Part shown: piece after piece, positions 51,654 through 60,359 of the stretch
Position numbering within the stretch: position 1 is the first letter of the stretch
Layout of the letters: the number at the start of each line of letters is the position of its first letter
DNA from: Mollicutes bacterium
GTDB lineage: Bacteria; Bacillota_I; Bacilli_A; Izemoplasmatales; Izemoplasmataceae
NCBI GenBank assembly: GCA_003553945.1
Contig: PWEL01000029.1
Span: forward strand, 1-60,980
DNA: 60,980 nt
Reading direction: 5' to 3'
Made by a program: the position numbers and the translations under genes
The notes under the pieces: model-generated
Told to the model about the DNA's origin: nothing
Database searches by the model: none
Seen by the model: only the letters and a program-made list of their open reading frames with translations

Positions 51654-53535
51654 GAAGGCCACCCTGTTCAGGCTGATCAAGGAGCTTTTCCTCACCAACA
51701 AAAAAGCGGTGATCATCGTCTTCATCTCGCTGATCTTCGCATCCGCGGGCATGATGAGCATCTCCGTCTTCATCCAGATCATCATCGACGACGCCATCAT
51801 GCCGGCGCTCGACGCCGGCTGGCCCGCCGTCGCCGACAGGCTATTCGCCATCCTTATCGCCATGATTGTCGTCTACACTCTGGCGATCACAGGAACCCTG
51901 CTTTACACCCAGATCATGGCGAAGGTCGGACAGGATTATCTCGACGATATCCGCAAGGCCATGTTCGAAAAGATGGAATCCCTGCCCATCAACTTCTTCG
52001 ACAGGAACTCCCACGGCGATATCATGTCGTATTACACCAACGATGTCGACACGCTCAGACAGTTCATCACCCAGAGCCTCGTGCAGTTCACCATGACCAT
52101 GCTGACGCTGATGTTCATCATAGGTGTCATGCTCTATTACAGCTTCATTTTGACAGTGTTCGTCGGCATCGGCGCCTTCATCATGTTCAAGGTCACGAGC
52201 CGCGTAGGCGGTAAATCCAGCGAACGATTCAAGAGCCAGCAAAAATCACTCGGCGCCGTCGAAGGCTATATCGAGGAGATGATGCACGGCCAGCGCGTCG
52301 TCAAATCCTTTGTCCGCGAAGAGAAGGCCAAGGAGGAGTTCGACGCGCTCAACGAAACGTGGTATGACGACTCGGCCACGGCACGGCACTACGGAAACAT
52401 CCTCATGCCAGTGCTCCACAATATCGGCAACATCCTCTATGTATCCCTCGCCATCCTGGGAAGCATCCTTGTCTATTTCAACGTCACCAATATCGGCTTC
52501 AGCGGCATCTATCCCTTCTCCATCGCGACCATCGGCATCGTCGTCTCGTTCCTCTCCCTGAGCCGTCAGTTCTCCCAGAACATCCGCATGGTCTCCCAGC
52601 AGGCCCCGATGGTCGCCATGGCCCTCGGCGGCGCATCGCGCATATTCTATCTGCTCTCGCTTGAAGAAGAGCACGACGAAGGGTATGTCACACTCGTCAA
52701 CTGCATCGAGGAGGACGGAAAAATCCGCGAGGTGGATGAGGAGACAGGTGAATGGGCCTGGAAACACCCTCACCGGGATGGCCGGCTCACCTACAGAAAG
52801 CTTGAAGGCGATATCGTGCTTTCGAACGTTGATTTCCAATACGTCGAGGATACACCCGTCCTCAAGGATGTCTCCGTCTACGCCCACCCCGGACAGACTA
52901 TCGCCCTCGTCGGCGAGACAGGGGCAGGCAAGACGACCATCACCAACCTCATCAACCGCTTCTATGAGATCAAGGACGGCAAGGTCCGCTACGACGGCAT
53001 CAACATCAATAAGATCAAAAAGCCCGACCTCCGCCGTTCGATCGGCATGGTGCTTCAGGACACCAGCCTCTTCAGCGGCACCGTCAGGGACAACATCCGC
53101 TACGGCAGAAAGGACGCGAGCGACGCGGATGTCATCGAGGCCGCCAAGACAGCCAATGCCTACGACTTCATCCAGCATCTTCCCAAAGGACTCGACACCG
53201 ACCTCTCCGCCGACGGCGCGAACCTTTCAGAAGGACAGAGACAGCTCATCTCCATCGCCCGTGCCGCCTGCGCAAACTCCCCGGTGCTCATCCTCGACGA
53301 GGCGACCTCCTCCATAGACACCCGCACCGAGGCATTGGTCCAGGAGGGGATGAACCGATTGATGGAAGGAAGGACGGTGTTCGTCATCGCCCATCGCCTC
53401 TCCACTGTCAAGAACGCTGACGCCATCATGGTCATGGACCACGGCGAGATCATAGAACGCGGCGACCATGACTCTCTGATTGAAGAGAAAGGCGTCTATT
53501 ATCAGCTCTATACGGGCGCACTGGAAATGGAGTAA
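51646..53535 (+). CDS. ABC multidrug exporter half, consensus nucleotide site (BmrD/TM288-like)
   Basis: 629 residues from ATG 51646 (GGGGG 9 nt upstream). Six membrane helices, then an extra stretch of about 60 charged residues between membrane and ATPase domains (IEEDGKIREVDEETGEWAW region), seen in many Bacillota partners. Walker A GETGAGKTT, signature LSEGQRQLISIARA, Walker B LILDEATSSID with Glu, and IAHRLST with the switch His. Pairs with the preceding half-transporter as a drug or lipid exporter. Confidence 0.92.
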   Translation: MSKKATLFRLIKELFLTNKKAVIIVFISLIFASAGMMSISVFIQIIIDDAIMPALDAGWPAVADRLFAILIAMIVVYTLAITGTLLYTQIMAKVGQDYLDDIRKAMFEKMESLPINFFDRNSHGDIMSYYTNDVDTLRQFITQSLVQFTMTMLTLMFIIGVMLYYSFILTVFVGIGAFIMFKVTSRVGGKSSERFKSQQKSLGAVEGYIEEMMHGQRVVKSFVREEKAKEEFDALNETWYDDSATARHYGNILMPVLHNIGNILYVSLAILGSILVYFNVTNIGFSGIYPFSIATIGIVVSFLSLSRQFSQNIRMVSQQAPMVAMALGGASRIFYLLSLEEEHDEGYVTLVNCIEEDGKIREVDEETGEWAWKHPHRDGRLTYRKLEGDIVLSNVDFQYVEDTPVLKDVSVYAHPGQTIALVGETGAGKTTITNLINRFYEIKDGKVRYDGININKIKKPDLRRSIGMVLQDTSLFSGTVRDNIRYGRKDASDADVIEAAKTANAYDFIQHLPKGLDTDLSADGANLSEGQRQLISIARAACANSPVLILDEATSSIDTRTEALVQEGMNRLMEGRTVFVIAHRLSTVKNADAIMVMDHGEIIERGDHDSLIEEKGVYYQLYTGALEME

Positions 53536-53560
53536 ACACAAAAGCGGCAGGATATGTTAT

Positions 53561-53585
53561 TATAATGCAGGGAACATTCCCTGCA
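53561..53585 (+). promoter_or_regulatory. TATAAT box with a 20-bp palindrome upstream of tRNA-Ser
   Basis: TATAAT (53561-53566) is followed at once by a perfect palindrome TGCAGGGAA-CA-TTCCCTGCA (53566-53585), 3 bp before the tRNA. The -35 is poor. The palindrome may be an RNA stem at the 5' end of the tRNA precursor or end the ABC transcript. Confidence 0.55.
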
Positions 53586-53588
53586 GAC

Positions 53589-53683
53589 GGAGGAGTACCC
53601 AAGTCCGGCTGAAGGGGCTCGACTCGAAATCGAGAAGGTCGGTTCATACCGGCGCAAGGGTTCAAATCCCTTCTCCTCCGCCA
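53589..53683 (+). tRNA. tRNA-Ser (anticodon CGA)
   Basis: Acceptor stem GGAGGAG (53589-53595) pairs with CTCCTCC (53673-53679), then G and an encoded CCA (53681-53683). The anticodon stem CTCGA/TCGAG encloses loop CTCGAAA, anticodon CGA, which reads UCG. A long variable arm (GGTCGG-TTCAT-ACCGGC region) marks a class II tRNA as in tRNA-Ser, and GGTTCAAAT is the T loop. 95 nt. Confidence 0.95.
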
Positions 53684-53695
53684 TAATGCAATGCA

Positions 53696-53722
53696 AAACA
53701 GCTAGTTCGCTAGCTGTTTTTT
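53696..53722 (+). terminator. Terminator after tRNA-Ser
   Basis: AACAGCTAG-TTCG-CTAGCTGTT followed by TTTT; stable UUCG tetraloop. Confidence 0.88.
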
Positions 53723-53827
53723 CACTCCATGCATTTCAGACAATAGCGCTTCATTCCATCCGATGCAGGGACATTCCTTCGTCGCTTTCAGCGTGTATTC
53801 CCCTTGTGATACCTAGCTTTCATAAAC

Positions 53828-53860
53828 TTAACTTTCACTTAACGTGTTATCATGTATAGT
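53828..53860 (+). promoter_or_regulatory. Promoter and direct-repeat box of the two-component operon
   Basis: TTTCAC (53833-53838), 16 bp, TATAGT (53855-53860). Two TTAAC copies, 53828-53832 and 53839-53843, are 11 bp apart and flank the -35, which is the geometry of OmpR/PhoB-type regulators. Autoregulation is likely. The same box recurs at 55596. Confidence 0.6.
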
Positions 53861-53882
53861 GTAATTGCGAGGTGAATTATCC

Positions 53883-54536
53883 ATGCGCATATTGATCATC
53901 GAAGACGAAAGCTCCCTTCTGAACGCACTGAAAAAAGGGTTCGAAAAACATTATTACGCAGTTGACACCGCTCTGGACGGTGAAGCGGCACTGGAACGCT
54001 ATTATGAGGCGTACTATGATATTGTCGTGCTCGATCTCAATCTACCAAAGGTCGACGGGCTCGATGTCTTGAAAGCAATCCGTGAAGAGAACAGCAATAT
54101 AAACATTATCATTCTCTCCGCGCGCAACACTGTCGAGGACAAGATATCCGGACTCGACATGGGCGCTAATGACTACCTGGAGAAACCATTCAGCTTCAAA
54201 GAGCTCCTCGCACGCGTCCGTGCACTCTCCCGCCGTAAATACCGGACTGAGGACACTGTCCTGAAAGCTCATGGCATCACACTGCATCTCGCACGACGGG
54301 AAGTATACTACAATGATGAATCCGTTCCACTCACCAAGAAGGGGTTCGGCATCCTTGAATATCTTTTGCTCAACCAAGGAGAGGTTGTAAGCGGCGAGGC
54401 GCTGATCGAACATGTGTGGAACCACGAGGCGGACATGTTCTCGAACGCTTTCAAGGTTCATCTCTCTTCATTAAGAAAAAAGCTACCGAAAGATGTCATC
54501 AGAACTGTGAGAGGTGAGGGGTATTATGTTCCCTAG
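53883..54536 (+). CDS. OmpR/PhoB family response regulator
   Basis: ATG 53883 with GAGGTG 8 nt upstream. 217 residues. Receiver domain: IIEDE (acidic pocket), DIVVLDLNLP with the phospho-acceptor Asp (about 51), ILSARN and EKPFSF (Lys). The C-terminal winged helix (125-217) ends with VHLSSLRKKL and IRTVRGEGYYV, typical of the OmpR class. It overlaps the kinase gene by 11 bp. Confidence 0.95.
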   Translation: MRILIIEDESSLLNALKKGFEKHYYAVDTALDGEAALERYYEAYYDIVVLDLNLPKVDGLDVLKAIREENSNINIIILSARNTVEDKISGLDMGANDYLEKPFSFKELLARVRALSRRKYRTEDTVLKAHGITLHLARREVYYNDESVPLTKKGFGILEYLLLNQGEVVSGEALIEHVWNHEADMFSNAFKVHLSSLRKKLPKDVIRTVRGEGYYVP

Positions 54537-55599
54537 GACACTACAGAAACGCATTCTTCTTTTCGGCATGGCCTTTTTGCTCGTGGCAATCATAGTGACC
54601 GGTGTGAGCATCTGGCAAATCAGCCAGAACCTCTTTTCGGCAGAAGCGTATGCAGACGCTATGGACACCGACCTTGCGACGCTGGATGACTCCGTTGAAG
54701 TGTATTTCGAAAGAGCGGCCACCACTTTCTTCTATCAAAGCCTTCTGATCATGGGGTTGGTGGTGATTTTCCTAGGAGGTCTTTCCTGGCTTTCCATCCG
54801 TCGACTCTTCAGGCCCGTCAGGGAACTGACCTCCACCATCGACAACCTTGATACAAACAGTTTGCCCAAAAGCATTCACATCAATAATAGACACGCTGAA
54901 ATCCAAAAACTTCAGCAAGCATTCAACCGTATGCTGAAAGAGGTCAACGCTACTCTTGAGAACCAGAAACGTTTCGCCGCGAACGCCGCCCATGAACTGA
55001 AGACACCCATCTCATCCATCCTTGCGAATCTTGAAGTCCATGACATGGAAGCAACACCGGCCTCTGGGGACTGCCAGGAGATTCTGAAAATCACAAAAGA
55101 GAACACCGAACGGATGCGGACGCTTGTTGAGAGCCTTATGGAGCTGACCCAGGTTGAGAGGATAGAACGTGAAACCTTCAAACTAAAGGATATCAGGCTG
55201 ATCACGCCGGAACAAAGAGCACTCGCAGAGGAGAAGCATATTGAAATTCACACCGAAGGGGATACCACCATCAAGGCAAGCAAACACCTTTTCGAAAGAG
55301 CCCTGCAGAATCTGATTCATAACGCGATACGCTATAACAAGAAAGGCGGTGATGTTTACATCACTGCCGAAGAAGGGGCGATTTACATCAGGGACACCGG
55401 TCCAGGAATCCCTGAAGCAAAACAGGACAAGGTCTTCCAGCCATTCTACTGTGTGGACCCCTCACGGTCTCGGGCTGCCGGCGGCAATGGTCTCGGCTTG
55501 TCCATAGTGAAACAGATCATGGATGCGCATCAGTTCACCATCGACATCGACAGCGCCGCTGAAAAAGGAACGACTATTACAATCCATCTCGATGCTTAA
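54526..55599 (+). CDS. Sensor histidine kinase
   Basis: ATG 54526 within the end of the regulator gene, with GAGGGG just upstream. 357 residues: two membrane helices (about 13-33 and 72-92) with a short outer loop of about 40 residues, a HAMP-like linker, H-box AAHELKTPIS, N-box IHNAIRYN, G1 IRDTGPGIP and G2 GNGLGLSIV. The small outer part suggests sensing at or in the membrane, or through a partner. Terminator follows. Confidence 0.93.
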   Translation: MFPRTLQKRILLFGMAFLLVAIIVTGVSIWQISQNLFSAEAYADAMDTDLATLDDSVEVYFERAATTFFYQSLLIMGLVVIFLGGLSWLSIRRLFRPVRELTSTIDNLDTNSLPKSIHINNRHAEIQKLQQAFNRMLKEVNATLENQKRFAANAAHELKTPISSILANLEVHDMEATPASGDCQEILKITKENTERMRTLVESLMELTQVERIERETFKLKDIRLITPEQRALAEEKHIEIHTEGDTTIKASKHLFERALQNLIHNAIRYNKKGGDVYITAEEGAIYIRDTGPGIPEAKQDKVFQPFYCVDPSRSRAAGGNGLGLSIVKQIMDAHQFTIDIDSAAEKGTTITIHLDA

Positions 55600-55611
55600 C
55601 CGAATCTTAAC
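55596..55611 (+). promoter_or_regulatory. Second TTAAC-N6-TTAAC direct repeat
   Basis: TTAAC at 55596-55600 and 55607-55611, 11 bp apart, exactly as upstream of the response regulator gene. It spans the kinase stop codon and lies 75 bp before the DUF4358-like lipoprotein gene. May be a response regulator site; could be chance. Confidence 0.4.
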
Positions 55612-55652
55612 CTCCCGCTTGCTACCCTAGAGGGTGCAAGCGGGAGGTTTTT
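55611..55652 (+). terminator. Strong terminator after the two-component genes
   Basis: CCTCCCGCTTGC pairs with GCAAGCGGGAGG (12 bp), with an inner ACCC/GGGT pair, then TTTTT. Confidence 0.88.
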
Positions 55653-55685
55653 AATAACATAACAAAATACATAAGGAGTGATACT

Positions 55686-56180
55686 ATGAAAACTATTCTC
55701 GCCTTCTTCACAGCTATTACATTCATCATGACACTCACAGCATGCAACGAACCGGAAAACCGTGTACTCGAAGATGACCTCGAGACAATCATGGAGGATA
55801 TTCTCACCGACGAAGAACTGAGTGATGAGTCATTCTTTGAAGGGCTCACAATAGAAGAAGTGCGCGACGACAAGGTCGAATGGCATCTAGGCACTGACGA
55901 TGTCTCCTTCGAAAAAGCAGTGAGCGCAGTACCCGCAATGTCTACAACCCCCTTTGAACTGACACTAATCCGTGCGAACGCCAACCAAGACGTCTCCGCA
56001 CTCAAAGACACTATCGAGGAGCATGCAGATCCGTTGAAATGGGGAAGTTTCACAGTCGACCCTGAGAATGTCCTTGTCGACAATATCGGTGATGTCGTCA
56101 TCCTAATAATGAGTGATGATTTCATAGAGGATCTGCATGTTTCGTTTGAAAGGCTGAAAGAGACGGGAAAAAACGAATAA
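55686..56180 (+). CDS. DUF4358-like lipoprotein
   Basis: 164 residues; AAGGAG 7 nt before ATG. Lipobox LTAC (Cys20). The rest matches the usual DUF4358 course: an acidic part, then VPAMSTTPFELTLIRANANQ, an amphipathic helix ALKDTIEEHAD, and a last strand GDVVILIMSDD. Family members are nearly always coded next to MBOAT acyltransferase and DHHW genes, as here. The function is not known; it probably helps the acyl transfer machinery outside the membrane. Confidence 0.75.
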   Translation: MKTILAFFTAITFIMTLTACNEPENRVLEDDLETIMEDILTDEELSDESFFEGLTIEEVRDDKVEWHLGTDDVSFEKAVSAVPAMSTTPFELTLIRANANQDVSALKDTIEEHADPLKWGSFTVDPENVLVDNIGDVVILIMSDDFIEDLHVSFERLKETGKNE

Positions 56181-56186
56181 AAGACT

Positions 56187-57590
56187 ATGCTTTTCTCTAG
56201 CATCACGTTTTTATACTACTTCCTCCCCATACTTCTCATCATCTACTTCATTGTCCCCAGCAAGTATAAAAACCTAGTGCTTCTATGCTTCAGCCTAATC
56301 TTCTATTTCTTCGGTGAACCTGTTTACATCCTTCTTCTGATCGGAAGTTCACTCTCGGGATATATCCATGGAAGATTGATCGATGCTTCCAGGCATACAC
56401 CCTATGCAAGGGTGTGGCTGATATCGTCAATTGTCGTCGGGCTTGGACTGCTCGGGTTCTTCAAATACTCGAATTTCTTCATTGACAACATCAACATCCT
56501 GTTCGGGACGGAGATCACCCCCCTGGCTATCGTCCTCCCTCTTGGGATAAGCTTCTACACGTTCCAGATTCTTAGCTACACGATCGACCTCTACCGCAAG
56601 GAAGTCGCCGTACAGAAGAACCCCATCGACTTCATGACCTACGTCTCCCTCTTCCCGCAACTTATCGCCGGGCCGATTGTCCGCTATCACACCATCGAGC
56701 ATGCTCTGCAGGACAGAAAATCCAAGCCAGAAGACATACGGGTGGGAGTCAAACGCTTCATGACGGGACTCGGAAAGAAGGTGCTGATCGCTGATACACT
56801 AGGGGAGATAGGTCTGCACTTCCAGCAAGCCCAGGAGACTACCGTCGTCTTCTACTGGCTGTATGCCATCGCCTTCACATTGCAGATCTATTTTGATTTC
56901 TCCGGGTACAGCGACATGGCGATAGGTCTTGGAAGAATATTCGGCTTCCGCTTCCTGGAGAATTTCAACTATCCCTATATCTCCAGAAGCATTACAGAGT
57001 TCTGGCGAAGATGGCATATATCCCTAGGACAGTGGTTCAAGCGCTATCTCTACATCCCCCTGGGGGGAAACCGGGTCGACCTCAAACGATTCCTCTTCAA
57101 CATCACCATTGTGTGGTTCGCTACGGGACTCTGGCACGGAGCGGCCTGGAACTTCATCATATGGGGCCTCTACTATGGCGCACTACTGCTTCTTGAAAAG
57201 CTGGTGCTGAGACGCTATCTGGAAAAAACACCGAATGTGCTGCGGCATACCTATGTCATATTGATCACTATATTCGGCATGACGATGTTCAACGCCGGAA
57301 GTCTGAGTGAAGGGTTTCGAAACATAGGCGGCATGTTATTGCTGTCGGACGCTGCTTTCATCAATGCAGAAACAGTATATGTCCTGAGGAATTATGCCGT
57401 CATCCTCCTGCTCGCCGCTATAACCGCAACCCCCGTCTTCAGACTGTTGAAGGAGAGGCTTGAACATATGACGATTGTGCGACGTGGTTTCGCAGCCATC
57501 GAACCGGCGCTTTTGGTCCTTTTGCTCTTATTAGTATCCGGCACGCTGATAGACGGATCGTTCAACCCTTTCATCTATTTCCGCTTCTAG
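56187..57590 (+). CDS. MBOAT family O-acyltransferase (AlgI/DltB type)
   Basis: 467 residues, about ten membrane helices. The AlgI-like pattern is clear: LFSSITFLYYFLPILL start, PLGISFYTFQILSYTIDLYR, LIAGPIVRY, DFSGYSDMAIGLGRIFGF, EFWRRWHISLGQWFKRYLYIPLGG and the catalytic His in LWHGAAWNFIIWG. It moves an acyl group across the membrane onto an extracellular polymer or sugar. It is 6 bp after the lipoprotein gene and 12 bp before the DHHW gene. Confidence 0.93.
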   Translation: MLFSSITFLYYFLPILLIIYFIVPSKYKNLVLLCFSLIFYFFGEPVYILLLIGSSLSGYIHGRLIDASRHTPYARVWLISSIVVGLGLLGFFKYSNFFIDNINILFGTEITPLAIVLPLGISFYTFQILSYTIDLYRKEVAVQKNPIDFMTYVSLFPQLIAGPIVRYHTIEHALQDRKSKPEDIRVGVKRFMTGLGKKVLIADTLGEIGLHFQQAQETTVVFYWLYAIAFTLQIYFDFSGYSDMAIGLGRIFGFRFLENFNYPYISRSITEFWRRWHISLGQWFKRYLYIPLGGNRVDLKRFLFNITIVWFATGLWHGAAWNFIIWGLYYGALLLLEKLVLRRYLEKTPNVLRHTYVILITIFGMTMFNAGSLSEGFRNIGGMLLLSDAAFINAETVYVLRNYAVILLLAAITATPVFRLLKERLEHMTIVRRGFAAIEPALLVLLLLLVSGTLIDGSFNPFIYFRF

Positions 57591-57602
57591 GAGTGATACT
57601 GC

Positions 57603-58688
57603 ATGAAAGCACTGCTCACACCTTTATTACTGCTTGTCGTACTGCTCTTCGGCATGACGCTTTCCATCGTCACCCCGGAGAAGGATATATCAGAATACGA
57701 AAGACGCTCGCTCAAATCCTTCCCTGAACCAACGATCGAGAAGATCTTTGACAGCGATTACTATCAGGAGATAGAAGCGTATCTTCTCGATCAGTTCGTA
57801 GGACGTCAGAAACTCAGGGAGATCAACACTTTGACACGTTACTATCTATTCAATCAACTCGATGTCAACGACACCTTTGTCATCGATGACATCCTTTTTC
57901 AAAAGAACAACCCTCTCGATGAATCATCAGTCAAGCATGCTGCAGACCTCATCCAAAGCTATCAACAGCAGTATTTTTCAGAAAATGACGTCTACTACGG
58001 GGTCCTCCCGGACAAGAACTACTTCATCCCCGAGGATGGATATTACCCTAGAAAAGACTACGAGGAGCTTAAAGACATTTTGGAAGAAAGACTTCAAGGG
58101 ATCACTAACGTTCCATTGTCTGAACAGATTGATCTGGATCATTTCTATCGGACCGACCATCATCTCGACCAGAGCCGCCTCACCGGATTAGAAACTTATC
58201 TCTATGACTCCTTGGGCGTCGAGGTAAATCCTCCTAATGATTATGATACAACATGCCATTCCCCGTTTTATGGTTCCTACTACGGACACGCCGCCCTGCC
58301 TTTAGAAGCGGACACTCTGTGCTATGTGGAAAATGGCACAATCGAGAGCGCTTATGTCACACGACCGGGCAGTGAGGAACAATATCCCATCTACGAGGAG
58401 TCCTCACTAGAAGGTATCGATGCTTATGAGGTGTTCCTCGGCGGCCTCGACCCCATAAGGCACGTGCATAGTCCAGAGGCGCAGACTGAAAAAGAATTGA
58501 TAATTTTCGGCGATTCTTTCGCCAACAGCATTGTTCCGCTCCTTTTGGACGGCTATGAAACCATTACAATGATAGATCTGCGTTATGCCTCGGAGACAGC
58601 TTTTGAAACACATGTGGATGTCGAGGACCAGGATGTCATGTTCCTCTATTCCACTATGATTCTGAACGACGCCTGGGCGCTAGATTGA
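57603..58688 (+). CDS. DHHW/AlgX-like SGNH-type protein
   Basis: 361 residues; GGAG 9 nt before ATG. N-terminal signal anchor (residues 4-23). The name-giving motif appears as RTDHHLDQSR (DHHL instead of DHHW), and IFGDSFANSIVPLL is the GDS nucleophile block of the SGNH fold. Such proteins complete O-acetyl transfer outside the membrane, taking the acyl group from the MBOAT partner. End of the cluster; a large hairpin follows. Confidence 0.88.
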   Translation: MKALLTPLLLLVVLLFGMTLSIVTPEKDISEYERRSLKSFPEPTIEKIFDSDYYQEIEAYLLDQFVGRQKLREINTLTRYYLFNQLDVNDTFVIDDILFQKNNPLDESSVKHAADLIQSYQQQYFSENDVYYGVLPDKNYFIPEDGYYPRKDYEELKDILEERLQGITNVPLSEQIDLDHFYRTDHHLDQSRLTGLETYLYDSLGVEVNPPNDYDTTCHSPFYGSYYGHAALPLEADTLCYVENGTIESAYVTRPGSEEQYPIYEESSLEGIDAYEVFLGGLDPIRHVHSPEAQTEKELIIFGDSFANSIVPLLLDGYETITMIDLRYASETAFETHVDVEDQDVMFLYSTMILNDAWALD

Positions 58689-58721
58689 ACTGCCCTATAT
58701 AGCTTCCATGAACACCTCTTT

Positions 58722-58781
58722 GATAAAAGGGGCTGTAAAGAGATGGAATCTTAAATGATTTCATTCTTACAGCCCCTTATC
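58722..58781. terminator. Long imperfect hairpin after the acyltransferase cluster
   Basis: AGGGGCTGTAA (58728-58738) pairs with TTACAGCCCCT (58767-58777), flanked by GATAA/TTATC, with inner ATGGAATC/GATTTCAT. A clear U tract is missing (CTTATCTTTG follows). Probably a transcript end. Confidence 0.55.
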
Positions 58782-58890
58782 TTTGACTTAAACCATGACA
58801 ATTGTCTCCGCAGTGAATGCCAACATATTAATCTGCTTAAAAAAGACCACAAGACGTGCTAACATATAAGCAACACATGCTTCTATCGTG

Positions 58891-58919
58891 TTTTAGTTCT
58901 GCTTATTTATTCATATACT
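58891..58919 (+). promoter_or_regulatory. Promoter of the membrane diguanylate cyclase
   Basis: TTTTAG (58891-58896), 17 bp, TATACT (58914-58919); ATG at 58951 with GGAGGTCACC before it. Confidence 0.5.
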
Positions 58920-58950
58920 GGATCGGAAACTGAAAGCGGAGGTCACCAAG

Positions 58951-60039
58951 ATGTTGAAAAAAACCAGCGACAAACCTCAATCGCATAATTACAAGCAGCT
59001 GACGAAATCGCACCGCAGACAACTGCTCATTACAACCTTCATCCTGCTCCTCGCCGGGCTGAGCACAGGGCTTGTCGCGAATATCATACTGACCGGGAAC
59101 ATGCCTGCCATTATACTATTTATCGTAGCTATAGCGCTCTCAATCGGTATCATAGCGTTCTATGGGATGACGAGACATTTCCATGCGACAGCCTTCGCGG
59201 TTGCAGCGCTTCTCATGGCGGTTTATATCTTGTACCTGGACATCGCCCAGCATCCCGCCTTCGTCCTTTATCTCTTCCCTTCTGTCGTTGTAGTGGCATT
59301 CTATCTTACTGGACGTTTCAAGGGCGCTTTATTCTCATTCGTCCCTTTTATAATCAGTATCGTCTATCTTCTCTTCAACCAGCAGACCTGGGAGGCGGCG
59401 ACATTCGGCGTCGGCTCCTTGATCAATTTCGTTGCCGCGACACTGGCATTCATCGCCTTCATGATGTTCTATGAAATCACCCTCCATAATGTACAGACAG
59501 AGCTGGAAAAGACTAATCAGCGCTTGCATGTATTATCCATCACTGATGCGCTGACCGGTATCTACAACCGTGCATGGCTTGATAGGGAAATGGAAAGGCG
59601 TCTGGAAGAAGCCGAGAAAGGCAAAGGTTTCTCCATTATTGTCGCAGACCTTGATAACTTCAAACGCATCAACGATAACTACGGGCATGTCCAAGGCGAC
59701 AGGTTCCTTCAAGAATGCGCAACCCTCCTGCAGAACACCGTTGAAGATAAATGCAGCGTCGGAAGGTGGGGCGGTGAAGAATTCCTCATCATCTGCGACG
59801 CCGCTTCCGTCGCTGAAGTGAAGGATTGTGCGGAGACAATCCGGCGAGCGATCCAGAACCATCCGACATTCAAGGAGGCCTGTCTGACAATCAGCCTCGG
59901 TGTCGCCATCTATAGAGAACATGACAATGAAATCACCATGATTCAAAGAGGGGATCAAGGACTCTATCAAGCCAAAGCGGATGGCAAGAACTCTATCTGC
60001 ATCTGGGAGGACGAAAAACAAACCTGTCTCGATATCTGA
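58951..60039 (+). CDS. Membrane diguanylate cyclase (six helices plus GGDEF domain)
   Basis: 362 residues. Six membrane helices (about 27-175) form a compact sensor without a large outer domain. A short coiled coil (TLHNVQTELEKTNQRLHVL) leads to the cyclase: DALTGIYNRAWLD, DLDNFKRINDNYGHVQGD and RWGGEEF, an active GGEEF loop. It should make c-di-GMP. It follows the polymer acylation cluster, a plausible target of c-di-GMP control, but it has its own promoter. Confidence 0.92.
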   Translation: MLKKTSDKPQSHNYKQLTKSHRRQLLITTFILLLAGLSTGLVANIILTGNMPAIILFIVAIALSIGIIAFYGMTRHFHATAFAVAALLMAVYILYLDIAQHPAFVLYLFPSVVVVAFYLTGRFKGALFSFVPFIISIVYLLFNQQTWEAATFGVGSLINFVAATLAFIAFMMFYEITLHNVQTELEKTNQRLHVLSITDALTGIYNRAWLDREMERRLEEAEKGKGFSIIVADLDNFKRINDNYGHVQGDRFLQECATLLQNTVEDKCSVGRWGGEEFLIICDAASVAEVKDCAETIRRAIQNHPTFKEACLTISLGVAIYREHDNEITMIQRGDQGLYQAKADGKNSICIWEDEKQTCLDI

Positions 60040-60115
60040 CCATCCACAAGAGACATTATCCCAATGCGGTGCCAAACTTTTAAATCCTAACTTCTCATCT
60101 AAAAACAACACATTG

Positions 60116-60155
60116 TAAAAAGATGTCAGGAAGCATTCACTTCCTGACATCTTTT
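60116..60155. terminator. Bidirectional terminator
   Basis: AAAAGATGTCAGGAAG-CATTCA-CTTCCTGACATCTTTT, a perfect 16-bp inverted repeat with T/A ends on both sides. It ends the cyclase transcript. Confidence 0.85.
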
Positions 60156-60359
60156 ATATCATGACAATCACGCTGAATCGAAGCCTTCCACTCGAATTCA
60201 GAGCCATTACAGCAACTCTGAATCGCGTTTGAAATGCTGCATGCACAAAGCTTGAGCGCAACCTATCTTGCGGATTCGCGCCCTGGACTGTCAAAACACC
60301 ATCACTTTGATTAAATAAGCGCTCACCAATCACTAAAACGTAATTAAATTCAAAAAAAG
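60156..60359. other. Intergenic stretch without a recognised gene
   Basis: From 60040 to 60359 there is no gene. Apart from the terminator at 60116 it contains a small inverted repeat ATTCAGAG/CTCTGAAT (60196-60203 and 60216-60223) and AT-rich sequence before the stop of the next minus-strand gene. Nothing else seen. Confidence 0.5.

Noticed and set aside
52246-53178. 310-codon minus-strand frame opposite the ABC exporter
   Set aside because: The plus strand codes all ABC motifs; the antisense frame is a by-product.
55605-55652. Terminator hairpin as an attenuator of the DUF4358 gene
   Set aside because: No promoter could be placed before it apart from the kinase operon; an ordinary terminator is simpler.
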